From contig NZVD01000056.1 of NCBI GenBank assembly GCA_002701385.1, positions 1,573-49,684 on the forward strand: DNA of 48,112 bases. The letters are read 5' to 3'. Origin of the DNA: Rhodopirellula sp. GTDB lineage: Bacteria > Planctomycetota > Planctomycetia > Pirellulales > Pirellulaceae. This document shows, in pieces, positions 8,652-17,388 of the stretch. The translations under genes and the position numbers were made by a program. The notes under the pieces are model-generated. The model worked only from the letters and a program-made list of their open reading frames with translations. It was not told the DNA's origin and did not search any database. The stretch's first letter is position 1. The number at the start of each line of letters is the position of its first letter.

Positions 8652-10154
8652 TCAGTGAATAACCCTTACCGGTGAATCCAACTCCGGATCCCAGGGAAAA
8701 GCTGGCCGAACAGCTTGGCTATAAGGCAAGTGCCTACACGTCGCCGGCGTGGGGCCGCGTGTATCCAGCACCATAAACACTTGGCTACAATGCTCAAAAG
8801 CCATACGATAGTTCATCGGATTTTTGGCCACGATGAATTTTGCTTGCGTCACATCGATTCCCAGAGCAGGGTACTGTTCTCCACACCATTCATACGTGGG
8901 AAATGAAGCCAGGCAAACCAACACCCCTTCCACTCGTACGACAGCCGCAGGCCCCATATTCCCTTCACATCTATCCCAGATTCCTCCGGAATAAGTGAAA
9001 CGACCATCGGTCAGCCTCAGTACTTCAGCTTCTACTCTGATCGGATCCCCCCACTTGGGGTCGTGTTGATGTCCAATTTCAAGTGTAAGAATACTACCTT
9101 CACCCGCCTGATGGCACTTGGTAGCCGCGGCTCGATCGACGACCGGTAATACGGATGATACATCGGGCCCTAAGGCCATTAATGCAGGAAGTAGCTGAAC
9201 GCTATCCCCAGCAGCGCCTCCTCCACAGCAATCGGCTGTCTCTACAATCACGATCGGACCATCATTGGCCAACCCAAACTGAATTGCATCATCGACTCCA
9301 AACAACTCTGGCTCTAAGAGGAATCGCTGCTCCCAATAGAACTCTGCGAGTTCCCTGGCTAACTGATCGGCTAATTCCTGATCATCGTTAGTGACAATCA
9401 GACCGCCGCCACCCATCTGCGGGGCATCTAAATAGGGGTGCACCAAAAAAGCACTCGTCGAATAAACATCTGGCCGCGCCTCTAATTGCTTGGCTCGATG
9501 CATCGTCCTGGCAAATGGCCCATTCCCATCAGTCGTCCCGTTTATGGCTCCAACCAATACTGGTGCGAGTCCCATTGACATGGTCGGTTTCAAATCCCCT
9601 CGCAGGATGTCGACTATTGCCTGCGCGCCTCGCATACCTGTTTCATGTGCATCGCGGTGAGGATAGGTTTCCCATGCCACCAATACATCCGAATGCTCAA
9701 TCATCTGCGGAGTAATGTGTGCATGCAAATCTAACGTGGCCACGATCGGGACATCCTCTCCAACCACTTGCCGCACTGCTTGCAGTAGATCACCTTCCAG
9801 GTCGCATAGGCTTTCTGATGCTGCAGAGCCATGTAGGGCGAGTAACACTCCGTCCAGCCTGTCGGCTTTTAGCGCGGCAGTTAACCCATCGATCAAATTA
9901 GCCTTGATTTGTAGATAGGCAGAATCTTGCACCAAACCACCGGGGCAGGCGGTCGCAGCAATTCCGGCAAGAGGAACGATATCGAAGGCATGTTGCTTAA
10001 AAACATCCAAGTAGCCACCGATCGTCCCTTCGGTAAGCTTTAGTATTTCATCGCCTAGAAGGTACTGAGTGCGTCTAAAGGAATCGATATCCGTAGGAAT
10101 GCCACCAAAGTGATTGCACTCGACAAGCAACGCGGAAATGTAGATGTGATGCAT
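8652..10154 (-). CDS. M81-family (MlrC-like) metallopeptidase
   Basis: A 500-residue protein of the M81/MlrC family, named for microcystinase C, which cleaves linearised microcystin and related peptides. Family features are the opening ALLVECNHF, the ATLDLHAHIT metal-binding segment, TYPHRDAHETG (second His cluster), the GGGGLIVTND region and a glycine loop with DCCGGGAAGDS. Most homologues have nothing to do with microcystin and are amidase- or peptidase-like enzymes of unknown substrate. ATG 10152-10154 has GGAAA at good spacing. It is the last gene of an M24 peptidase-SDR-M81 group on the minus strand, 97 nt after the SDR. That gap holds a 10-bp inverted repeat (10166-10250). Confidence 0.9.
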   Translation of the reverse strand: MHHIYISALLVECNHFGGIPTDIDSFRRTQYLLGDEILKLTEGTIGGYLDVFKQHAFDIVPLAGIAATACPGGLVQDSAYLQIKANLIDGLTAALKADRLDGVLLALHGSAASESLCDLEGDLLQAVRQVVGEDVPIVATLDLHAHITPQMIEHSDVLVAWETYPHRDAHETGMRGAQAIVDILRGDLKPTMSMGLAPVLVGAINGTTDGNGPFARTMHRAKQLEARPDVYSTSAFLVHPYLDAPQMGGGGLIVTNDDQELADQLARELAEFYWEQRFLLEPELFGVDDAIQFGLANDGPIVIVETADCCGGGAAGDSVQLLPALMALGPDVSSVLPVVDRAAATKCHQAGEGSILTLEIGHQHDPKWGDPIRVEAEVLRLTDGRFTYSGGIWDRCEGNMGPAAVVRVEGVLVCLASFPTYEWCGEQYPALGIDVTQAKFIVAKNPMNYRMAFEHCSQVFMVLDTRGPTPATCRHLPYSQAVRPAFPWDPELDSPVRVIH

Positions 10155-10165
10155 AGACAGATTTC

Positions 10166-10250
10166 CATTTAGCCATTTAAATGTCGCTCGTCAGTTGAAT
10201 AACGTTTGAACCCAATTGTAACAATTGACAATTGTTTAACTGGCTAAATG
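10166..10250. repeat. 10-bp inverted repeat around three CAATTG boxes
   Basis: CATTTAGCCA at 10166-10175 is perfectly complemented by TGGCTAAATG at 10241-10250. Between the arms are three closely spaced CAATTG palindromes (about 10213-10235) and an alternative CAGTT/AACTG pair. The repeat fills the space between the SDR stop and the M81 start. It could be an intercistronic hairpin or an operator; there is no T-run, so it is not a simple terminator. Confidence 0.5.
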
Positions 10251-10251
10251 C

Positions 10252-11046
10252 CTAAAACTGGTTCGTCACACGTTCCACTCCACAGTCACGATGGCGAAAA
10301 CCGCCGTCAACTGGCAGGGCCACACAGGTAACATAGTCCGCTGCGTCTGACGATAGAAATACAGCTGCTTTACCGATATCAGAGGGCAGACCAAGGCGGC
10401 CCCAGGGGAGTTTGCCGCCTTCGACTTCCATTGCTTCTTTGGACCAAGTCTCTCGTTCCTTCGGCGTATCAATCCAACCTGGCTGAATCGAGTTCACGTT
10501 AATACGATGCTCTGCCAATTCCATTGCAACCGTCCGCATTAAATGGTCGGTCCCTGCTTTCGCCGCGTTATAAGCAACACTCAATCCGATCGGCATGACC
10601 GCCTGAACACTCGATATGAAAATGATACTGCCACCACCACCACGTTCAACCATGTGCCTGGCCACTAACTGGCTAATATAGAATCCGGCACTCAATGTAC
10701 CTTGTATCGTCCTTTCCCAATCGTTGGCTTCGAGATCGAGAAAAAGTGCACGACGCGTCGAAGCCGGGTTACTCACCAACACATCGATTCGGCCAGCCTG
10801 AGCAATAGCCGCGTCAAAGATTCCCCGACAGCCTTCCGGCGTAAATGCGTCACCCGCTGCCACATAGCAATTTCGGCCCAACGCCCGAATCTCGGCAGCG
10901 GTTGGCTCCAGATCAGGACTGTTAGGCAGATCATTAATGACAACATCAGCGCCCGCTCGAGCTAGCTCAATCGCGCAGCCTTTGCCGATTCCACGGCCAC
11001 TACCTGTAACTAAAGCTATCTTTCCTGACAATTCAAAATCACTCAT
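10252..11046 (-). CDS. SDR-family oxidoreductase
   Basis: A 264-residue short-chain dehydrogenase. TGSGRGIG (about residues 14-21) binds the dinucleotide, and D68 in the GDAF segment follows the usual pattern. The usual NNAG is replaced by SNPAS. The catalytic Ser (S146), Y159 and K163 are in place, and PGWIDT plus a VDGGF C-terminal segment complete the family pattern. Its start codon overlaps the M24 stop codon as TAATG (one shared base), so translation is probably coupled to the peptidase gene. The substrate is unknown. Pairing with M24 and M81 peptidase-like enzymes suggests a small catabolic operon for an amide- or peptide-like compound (inference). Confidence 0.88.
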   Translation of the reverse strand: MSDFELSGKIALVTGSGRGIGKGCAIELARAGADVVINDLPNSPDLEPTAAEIRALGRNCYVAAGDAFTPEGCRGIFDAAIAQAGRIDVLVSNPASTRRALFLDLEANDWERTIQGTLSAGFYISQLVARHMVERGGGGSIIFISSVQAVMPIGLSVAYNAAKAGTDHLMRTVAMELAEHRINVNSIQPGWIDTPKERETWSKEAMEVEGGKLPWGRLGLPSDIGKAAVFLSSDAADYVTCVALPVDGGFRHRDCGVERVTNQF

Positions 11047-12161
11047 TACACCAACTCCAGAGTAAACGGCGTCAACAATTGCACTCCGCCAGCAGTCACT
11101 CGATAGTTATTCTCGAGTCGCATGCCATGGGCAAGTTCTTCACTATATAATCCTGGCTCCACAGTGAATACATCCCCTTCTTTAAATACGTCATCCCAAA
11201 AGGGATTCAAGTGGGGGGCTTCGTGAGGGTACAAACCTACACCATGGCCCAAATGATGCGGGAAAACGCCATGAGAGAATTCGCCGAGCAGTGCTTCGAC
11301 TTCTTTAAATAATTGTTTTGCGGATGCCCCGGGCTTAACCTTTTGTTCGATCAACGCAAACACCTGTTGGATCAACTCCCAAGCTCGTAATTGAAGGCCG
11401 GTTGGTTCACCATCCACCGAAATCGTCCGACAGTTATCAGCATAGTAACCTCGGTAGCAGGGGCCCAGATCTAATATATAGAGCTGTCCGGCGGCAGCTC
11501 GATTATCACGAGGAGGGCCGCCTCGTGAATTACATTGAAAGTCGTTTCCTAAGAGTGCGGTCAGTGGCTCCCCTGCCGTTTTCACAGCCACGGCCTGCAG
11601 CTCATTAAAAACATCCAACTCGTGAATGCCCGGTTCGATAATTTCCCGAGCGCGTACATACATCGCTTCCGTGCAATCAATCGCCTTTTGCATCAGTGCC
11701 AACTCGTCGGGGTCTTTACGTCGACGAAGCTGCCAAAGCGTTGGCTCCAAGTCAACCACCTCTGACGCCGAGAAATCAACACCCGAAATACGTAATGCGT
11801 GGAGGCCCGTTACTGACGCATCTACCCCAAGGTTGGTCACCGATGAACCGGCAATCACTTTACCCAGGGTTTCTGCCGCTAAGGCATGCTGTTCGGGTCT
11901 AAGCGTAGAATGCCACTGTGCCTCATAAGTAACAACGTCATCTGCTGCCACTTCAGGTGGAATCTGATTGGGCGTAACTAAGGTCAACTGACCATTCGCA
12001 TTTAGACAAGCAATGCTGGTCATCAAATAAAACGGGCGGAACCCGGATAGGTATTGAACGTGCTCTGGACGCGTCACGATCAGACGAGACACGCCCTGCT
12101 CCTGCATTGCAGCTAAAACTCGCTGCTGACGCAGTCGGCAGGCCTGGGGAGATAAAGTCAT
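11046..12161 (-). CDS. M24-family peptidase (Xaa-Pro aminopeptidase/creatinase-like)
   Basis: A 371-residue protein with a creatinase N-terminal domain (residues about 1-125) and an M24 pita-bread domain. The metal ligands are visible: Asp in ILDLGP and ADNCRT, His in HHLGHGVGLYPHEAP, Glu in FTVEPGLY and Glu in RLENNYRV. This set fits Xaa-Pro peptidases; related enzymes include creatinase and ectoine hydrolase, so the peptide substrate is not certain. It is the first gene of the M24-SDR-M81 group and overlaps the SDR start by one base (TAATG). No obvious Shine-Dalgarno precedes ATG 12159-12161. Confidence 0.9.
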   Translation of the reverse strand: MTLSPQACRLRQQRVLAAMQEQGVSRLIVTRPEHVQYLSGFRPFYLMTSIACLNANGQLTLVTPNQIPPEVAADDVVTYEAQWHSTLRPEQHALAAETLGKVIAGSSVTNLGVDASVTGLHALRISGVDFSASEVVDLEPTLWQLRRRKDPDELALMQKAIDCTEAMYVRAREIIEPGIHELDVFNELQAVAVKTAGEPLTALLGNDFQCNSRGGPPRDNRAAAGQLYILDLGPCYRGYYADNCRTISVDGEPTGLQLRAWELIQQVFALIEQKVKPGASAKQLFKEVEALLGEFSHGVFPHHLGHGVGLYPHEAPHLNPFWDDVFKEGDVFTVEPGLYSEELAHGMRLENNYRVTAGGVQLLTPFTLELV

Positions 12162-12269
12162 GGGGGAGGGAAACTCTTACCTAGTAATCAAACATCTAGC
12201 ATCTGCGTTTGCCATCATTCTAACGACTGAAATGTCATACACCACTGTCACCACGCCGACGCTGTCGAT

Positions 12270-12298
12270 TTTCCGGATTCCAAACGAAGGCCTACAAT
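12270..12298 (+). promoter_or_regulatory. Weak candidate sigma70 promoter for the comM-like gene
   Basis: TTTCCG (12270-12275), a 17-nt spacer and TACAAT (12293-12298) lie about 55 nt upstream of the ATP-binding protein gene. The -10 is good and the -35 poor. The call rests on spacing only. Confidence 0.3.
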
Positions 12299-12352
12299 AC
12301 CGAGTACCTCATGCCCGTGTATCTCTTTGGTAAGCAAACCAAAGGATGAAAT

Positions 12353-13909
12353 ATGCTAGCCCGATTAAAGACGTTTACCATGGTTGGACTCCAAGCGAGT
12401 CATGTCGACGTCGAAGTAGACACTGTCTGTGACCCCAATACTCCAGCACCGACTCCTTCAATCACCACCGTCGGACTCCCAGACAAAGCAGTCAGAGAAA
12501 GTGGACAGCGGGTCAAGCGAGCTATCGAAAATGCTGGTTTCCGACTAAATTACGATCACATCACGATCAATCTGGCTCCGGTCGAACTTCCCAAGCATGC
12601 CGCCTCTTTTGACCTTCCCATTGCGTTAGGAATGCTCGCCGGAATGGATCACCTTCAGCAGGAACGCCTGAATCAATTCGCTGTTGTTGGCGAACTCTCA
12701 TTAGCAGGGGAAACGCGTCCCGTAAGAGGGGCATTGAGTATGGCGATTGCCAGCGTGGGCAGCCGGAGCCTCAAAGGGTTGATCGTCCCATCCGCCAATG
12801 CGGCCGAAGCGGCTGTGGTCGATGGAGCCAAGATCATTGCCGTCGATAGTTTGGCTCAGGCCACCGCCTTTCTCAACGGAAAAATACAAATCGATTGTAC
12901 CCCCAGTCAATCGCAACAGCTATTCGATCGACATGGGCAATATGATTTAGATTATGCAGATGTACGGGGTCAGGAAATGGCCAAGCGAGCGTTAGTAATC
13001 GCTGCAGCCGGGGCTCACAACCTGCTAATGATTGGGCCTCCTGGCAGTGGCAAAACTATGCTCGCCAAAAGATTCCCCACCATCTTGCCGCAACTAAGTA
13101 ATACCGAGTCGATTGAAACCAGTCAGGTCTATAGCGTTTTGGGGCGTCTCGCACCGAATCAACCGCTACTTGTCAAACGCCCATACCGCTCGCCTCATCA
13201 CACAATCAGTCAGGCAGGCCTTGTGGGCGGAGGAACCACCCCGCTTCCCGGAGAGATCTCTCTATCACATAACGGCGTCCTGTTCCTCGATGAACTCCCT
13301 GAATTCAGCCGCGTGACCCTGGAAGTCCTGCGGCAACCACTGGAAGACAAGTGTGTGACGATATCTCGAGCCAAGGGGGCCGCAACGTTTCCAGCAGATT
13401 TCATGTTACTCGCCGCTATGAACCCCTGTCCCTGTGGTTTCAAGAATGATCCTCGCCGAAATTGCCACTGCCAGCAGCTCGTTGTGGATAAATATGTATC
13501 GCGAATTAGTGGGCCCATGCTTGATCGAATCGATCTACAGATTGAAGTGCCTGCCGTGCCGATTGAGCAATTGAGTGGGCATCGCGGTGGTACGCCAAGT
13601 CAAGAGATGAGAGAAAAAGTTGTCATCGCTCGTCAGGCCCAACAGGATCGGTTTCGAGGTAGCAGGACTCTTTACAATGCCCAGATGTCAGCCCCGCAGG
13701 TGAGAAAATACTGCGACTCAACTGAAGCCGCCAAGCAGGCTCTGAAAATGGCCGTCGACACCATGGGCTTCTCCGCTCGAGCTCATGACAAGATCCTCCG
13801 CACCGCTCGAACCATCGCGGATTTATCCGGCACAGCAAGTATAGAAGAAGAGCACATTCACGAAGCGGTCAATTACAGACTCCTCGACCGCCAATACTGG
13901 TCGCGATAG
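12353..13909 (+). CDS. YifB/ComM-type Mg-chelatase-like AAA ATPase
   Basis: A 518-residue protein of the ComM/YifB family, hexameric helicases that promote branch migration during natural transformation and recombination. It has an N-terminal Lon-protease-like domain (residues about 1-180, with TVGLPDKAVRES and an APVELPKHAASFDLP segment) and an AAA domain. Walker A is GPPGSGKT at 228-235 and Walker B FLDE at 311-314. The Cys-rich NPCPCGF...CHC insert (about residues 358-372) probably binds zinc. A C-terminal Mg_chelatase-type helical domain ends the protein. ATG 12353 is preceded by AAAGGATG. The gene is monocistronic and converges on the sulfatase gene. Confidence 0.93.
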   Translation: MLARLKTFTMVGLQASHVDVEVDTVCDPNTPAPTPSITTVGLPDKAVRESGQRVKRAIENAGFRLNYDHITINLAPVELPKHAASFDLPIALGMLAGMDHLQQERLNQFAVVGELSLAGETRPVRGALSMAIASVGSRSLKGLIVPSANAAEAAVVDGAKIIAVDSLAQATAFLNGKIQIDCTPSQSQQLFDRHGQYDLDYADVRGQEMAKRALVIAAAGAHNLLMIGPPGSGKTMLAKRFPTILPQLSNTESIETSQVYSVLGRLAPNQPLLVKRPYRSPHHTISQAGLVGGGTTPLPGEISLSHNGVLFLDELPEFSRVTLEVLRQPLEDKCVTISRAKGAATFPADFMLLAAMNPCPCGFKNDPRRNCHCQQLVVDKYVSRISGPMLDRIDLQIEVPAVPIEQLSGHRGGTPSQEMREKVVIARQAQQDRFRGSRTLYNAQMSAPQVRKYCDSTEAAKQALKMAVDTMGFSARAHDKILRTARTIADLSGTASIEEEHIHEAVNYRLLDRQYWSR

Positions 13910-13951
13910 ACACGGACTAGCCAAGCCCGCACATCAGGCTCCACCGTCAGC

Positions 13952-15664
13952 TTATTTTCGTTTGAGTGGCCAGGGTTGCACGCCAACACGATCCGCCCAT
14001 GCCTGCCACTTTTCAATCAACTCCTGCTTCTTTTCCGGCAGGTCCGATGATAGATCGTGCAACTCCGTCCGATCCTGCTGCATATCGTAAAGCTCCCACT
14101 TTGTTGGTTGGTCGCGTCGGTAGGCAGAGACGATTTTGTATCGTCCGTCACGAAGTGCCAGGTTTCCATGATGCTCAAACCCAAGTGCTGCTTCTCGCCC
14201 CAACGATTCTCCGGTCAAAGCCGGCAACAAGCTAATCCCCTCCATCGGCTGAATTTCCTGCCCGCGATGGAAGGTGGCAGGGTAGGTGGCGCCCGATGCT
14301 TCTACGAATGTCGGCATCAAATCAATTAAGTGAGAAGGACTATGAAAAACACTTCCTTTCATTTTCCGTTCCATTCCATCTGGCCAATGCATAATAAACG
14401 GAGTACTAATCCCCCCTTCATAGCCATCGTGTTTATACCCACGAAAGGGGGTGTTTGATGCGTTAGCCCAGCCTAGGCCGTATGCCACGAAGGTATCTTC
14501 CCCGCCAGGCATTGTCCGAGGACCGGTACGAACCCAACGACCATCACGGGTTTGCATAGGTGGCCAGATTTTGGTTTGAAAGTCATTAGGCCCTAACGGC
14601 TTGAAGTCAAACTGGCCCTGTTTGTCAGAATTATCCGCTCGGCCATAGTATTCCGCACAGCCCCCATTGTCCTGCAGGTAGATAAAGATCGTGTTATCCA
14701 AGGCGTCGTTCCGTTTCAACTCGCTAACGAGATGTCCAATTCCCTGATCCATTCGATCCACCATCGCTGCATAAACTTCCATGCAGCGAATATCCCATTG
14801 CTTATGAGGAAATTTCTCCCAGTCCATTGCCGCTGGACTCATCGCCCAATGATCTTCAATCACACCAAGCCGTTTGGCCTTTTCATATCGTTTACCTCGA
14901 ATCGGGGCATAGCCTTCGTCATACACACCTTCGTACTTCTTGATATCTTTCTCAAATGCATGCATTGGCCAATGCGCACTGGTGTAAGAAACATATAAGA
15001 AAAATGGGGTATCTTCTTCCTGAGTCTCGAAGTGGTCGGCAACATAGGTAACTGCGTTGTCACTGATCGCATCAGTATAGTAATAAGTTTCAGGTTGATA
15101 CTGGCTGTCGTTCACCGGAGTGATAAACGCATTGTCTCTACATAACGTCGCCGGATCCCAGAAACTACCTGCTCCGATAATGGTCCCATAGAACCGATCG
15201 AACCCTCGCTGCAACGGCCAGTTGTGATTTGGCCCTTCAGGACGAGTATGTTTGGTAACGTGCCATTTCCCGGCCATGTAGGTCCGATAGCCCGAGTTGC
15301 CTAAAACTTCCGCCAGAGTCACACACTTAGTATTCAGATCACCTCGATAGGCATCGTACCCGTTGTCACCGGTCATCAAACCAATGCCAGCCTGATGAGA
15401 ATAGAGTCCGGTCAACAAGGCAGCTCGAGTGGGACAGCAACGTGAAGTGTTATAGAACTGAGTAAACCGCACACCGCCTGCTGCCAGCTTGTCTAATTCA
15501 GGAGTTTTTATTTCACTTCCATAGCATCCGATATCAGTGTATCCCATGTCATCTGCCATGACCAAAACGATATTTGGTCGTTTTGAAGTGGCATCTGCTC
15601 CAAACAGGTAAACCGTAGAAAGCTGAACCGCTAACAAAACAAGAAATAGCCTAACTAACTTCAT
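13952..15664 (-). CDS. Arylsulfatase-type sulfatase
   Basis: A complete 570-residue exported type I sulfatase. A signal peptide (residues 1 to about 22, FLVLLAVQL core) is followed by MADDM with metal ligands D38 and D39. The formylglycine motif is C76-C-P-T-R, with an extra Cys just before Pro, followed by the LLTG segment. GKWH (K/H active-site pair) lies near 130, and the YLQDNGG block carries the second metal-binding Asp/Asn. It most resembles the large arylsulfatase A-like group that acts on algal or glycan sulfate esters. It differs in the active-site Cys context from the partial sulfatase at the window start, so the two are probably not recent duplicates. Its stop is 42 nt from the converging comM-like gene. 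Confidence 0.94.
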   Translation of the reverse strand: MKLVRLFLVLLAVQLSTVYLFGADATSKRPNIVLVMADDMGYTDIGCYGSEIKTPELDKLAAGGVRFTQFYNTSRCCPTRAALLTGLYSHQAGIGLMTGDNGYDAYRGDLNTKCVTLAEVLGNSGYRTYMAGKWHVTKHTRPEGPNHNWPLQRGFDRFYGTIIGAGSFWDPATLCRDNAFITPVNDSQYQPETYYYTDAISDNAVTYVADHFETQEEDTPFFLYVSYTSAHWPMHAFEKDIKKYEGVYDEGYAPIRGKRYEKAKRLGVIEDHWAMSPAAMDWEKFPHKQWDIRCMEVYAAMVDRMDQGIGHLVSELKRNDALDNTIFIYLQDNGGCAEYYGRADNSDKQGQFDFKPLGPNDFQTKIWPPMQTRDGRWVRTGPRTMPGGEDTFVAYGLGWANASNTPFRGYKHDGYEGGISTPFIMHWPDGMERKMKGSVFHSPSHLIDLMPTFVEASGATYPATFHRGQEIQPMEGISLLPALTGESLGREAALGFEHHGNLALRDGRYKIVSAYRRDQPTKWELYDMQQDRTELHDLSSDLPEKKQELIEKWQAWADRVGVQPWPLKRK

Positions 15665-15752
15665 GCCTAGACCTATTTATTGAACTTGGGACCGGAAAAA
15701 CGCGTGCCCTCACGGCGCAAGCTGCGGCCGAAGGCAAACTGAGAAGTAATGA

Positions 15753-16067
15753 TTAGACGTAAGTATCGAAAATGTCTACCTTTGCCCAGTTATCCTTATT
15801 CTCTGCGATAAATTGCAAATGACGTTCGTGCGATTGATACTGATCATGTGCGGCCTTGTCTGCAAACACGACATGGAGCCCAACGTGATACGATTGATTA
15901 TTCACTTCACGTGTAAATTCACTTCCTCGCACACCCGCACTGTAGTAAACAGTACCTTCATGATCGGTTAAGTATTTGTTGCAAGCGTCTACTAACGTTG
16001 CTACAGCTTCTTCACTAGCATCTGCAAGAGTAAAGAAAACCATATGTGCCACTTGTTTGTCTGACAT
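15753..16067 (-). CDS. Dabb-domain (stress-responsive A/B barrel) protein
   Basis: A 104-residue single-domain protein with the dimeric alpha/beta barrel pattern of Dabb proteins: an opening VAHMVFFTL strand, a long helix, a YSAGVRG strand, then YHVGLHVVFADKAAHDQYQSHERHLQF. The AAHDQYQ-H-H segment is typical. Functions in the family range from stress response to polyketide cyclisation; here it is unknown. ATG 16065-16067 has AAAGGATT upstream. It sits between ApbE and the sulfatase on the same strand with gaps of about 90 nt. Confidence 0.85.
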   Translation of the reverse strand: MSDKQVAHMVFFTLADASEEAVATLVDACNKYLTDHEGTVYYSAGVRGSEFTREVNNQSYHVGLHVVFADKAAHDQYQSHERHLQFIAENKDNWAKVDIFDTYV

Positions 16068-16157
16068 TGCTAATCCTTTGTCTGTTTCTATTGAGAATCA
16101 GGTCTATTGATAAACAGGCATGACCGCCTAAGCGTCTCAAACGTCCTGAGAGGTTGT

Positions 16158-17192
16158 TTAATCCTTCGATTTTAGCGGAAATCCAACGGTTCTGTAGTCC
16201 CCGATAGCTTTCCCATTACGACGCTGATATAGAACGGTTGCTTCAGTACCAGCCAAGCTTTCGATTAATTTGAGTCCGGCGCGAGGGCCTAGAACAGCCA
16301 CTGCACTGGCCAAGGCATCGGACCTCAACCCAGAATTTGCCAGGACGCTAACACTGCTACGTCCTCTAACTGGCGAGCCATTTCGCGGGTCAATGATATG
16401 AGAATATCGGCGACCGTTTAATTCAAGGTGCTGGTATGCGTCCCCACTGGTCGCAATCGCAGTATTAGCCTGAGGTTCGAGTAATCTCGGTGAGCCGTTC
16501 GGGTCCAATCCACTGACGGCTGCCGGCCAGCCACTTTTCCCCGGTGGCGGCTCACCAAACAGGACGTCTCCACTGGCATTGATTACGGCTGATTCAATGC
16601 CCAAAGACTGTAAAACTGCCAATGCCTCATCAGCAGCATACCCTTTCCCAATTGCTCCCAAATCAATCAACACACCGGGCTTGAGAATGGCAACCGTCTG
16701 ATCTTTGGGATTGAGCCGCAGATACTGTGTACCAACATACAGCAATTCCTGTCTGAGTCTTTGAGTAGTGGGCAGTTGCTTCGTTCGGCGAGCTCGTCGC
16801 CACAATCTGGTAAGGCGTCCCACAGTAACGTCAAATGCCCCTTCCGATACCTGCCAGTAAAAGACCGATTCCTTCAGCACAAACCACAAATCATCACTTA
16901 CCAGCACTGGTTTATCTGATTGACAAAGCAAGTTTACTTCACTGTCCGCCTGATAATTACTAAGTCGGGATTCGATTTGAGAAATTCTGGCAAACGCTTT
17001 TTCACAAGCATCAGCAGCCTTCGTTTCAGAATCAGCATACAGCGATATCCTGAACTCCACGCCCATCAATTCTGCTGATCTGGAATAGAGTTCTAGAGTT
17101 TCGCTTGATTGTTGCGCGTAACATGCCGAATGGAGACCCAGTAGTATCCCAAACGCAGGGAGCAGGCCGGCTTGTCGTAGTAGTGGGTTCAT
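16158..17192 (-). CDS. apbE: FAD:protein FMN transferase (ApbE)
   Basis: A 344-residue exported flavin transferase, which attaches FMN covalently to Thr/Ser of target proteins such as Rnf/Nqr subunits. A signal peptide (residues 1 to about 26, cleaved near CYA/Q) precedes the ApbE core. The core shows MGVEFRISLY at the start, IDLGAIGKGYAADEAL (FAD binding), INASGDVL, and ATSGDAYQ followed by YSHIIDPRNGSPV, the Mg-binding and catalytic segment. The length matches the family. ATG 17190-17192 has GAAGG upstream. No flavoprotein target gene is present in the window. It diverges from the oxidoreductase gene over about 200 nt. Confidence 0.92.
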   Translation of the reverse strand: MNPLLRQAGLLPAFGILLGLHSACYAQQSSETLELYSRSAELMGVEFRISLYADSETKAADACEKAFARISQIESRLSNYQADSEVNLLCQSDKPVLVSDDLWFVLKESVFYWQVSEGAFDVTVGRLTRLWRRARRTKQLPTTQRLRQELLYVGTQYLRLNPKDQTVAILKPGVLIDLGAIGKGYAADEALAVLQSLGIESAVINASGDVLFGEPPPGKSGWPAAVSGLDPNGSPRLLEPQANTAIATSGDAYQHLELNGRRYSHIIDPRNGSPVRGRSSVSVLANSGLRSDALASAVAVLGPRAGLKLIESLAGTEATVLYQRRNGKAIGDYRTVGFPLKSKD

Positions 17193-17256
17193 TGAATGCC
17201 TTCGTACTTATCTGGCTACCCCATCGTACTGCGGTGATGGAGGTCTATGCTTCTCA

Positions 17257-17285
17257 TTGTACTTTGTCATATTTGTAAGTATGCT
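17257..17285 (+). promoter_or_regulatory. Candidate sigma70 promoter for the Gfo/Idh/MocA gene
   Basis: TTGTAC (17257-17262), a 17-nt spacer and TATGCT (17280-17285) lie about 100 nt upstream of ATG 17389. The match is fair and the spacing ideal; no operator is evident. Confidence 0.45.
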
Positions 17286-17388
17286 AAACAGACTGGTTTT
17301 GGCTAGATTTCCCTGTCGTGTGCAGTGGTTCGAAGCCGCCAACCCAACATCCAAATCAACATCCTTCAAATCGAAGTGGAGCTTATAG

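Noticed and set aside
8652-10154. Microcystin degradation based on the MlrC-like gene
   Set aside because: No mlrA, mlrB or mlrD is present, and most M81 proteins have unrelated substrates.
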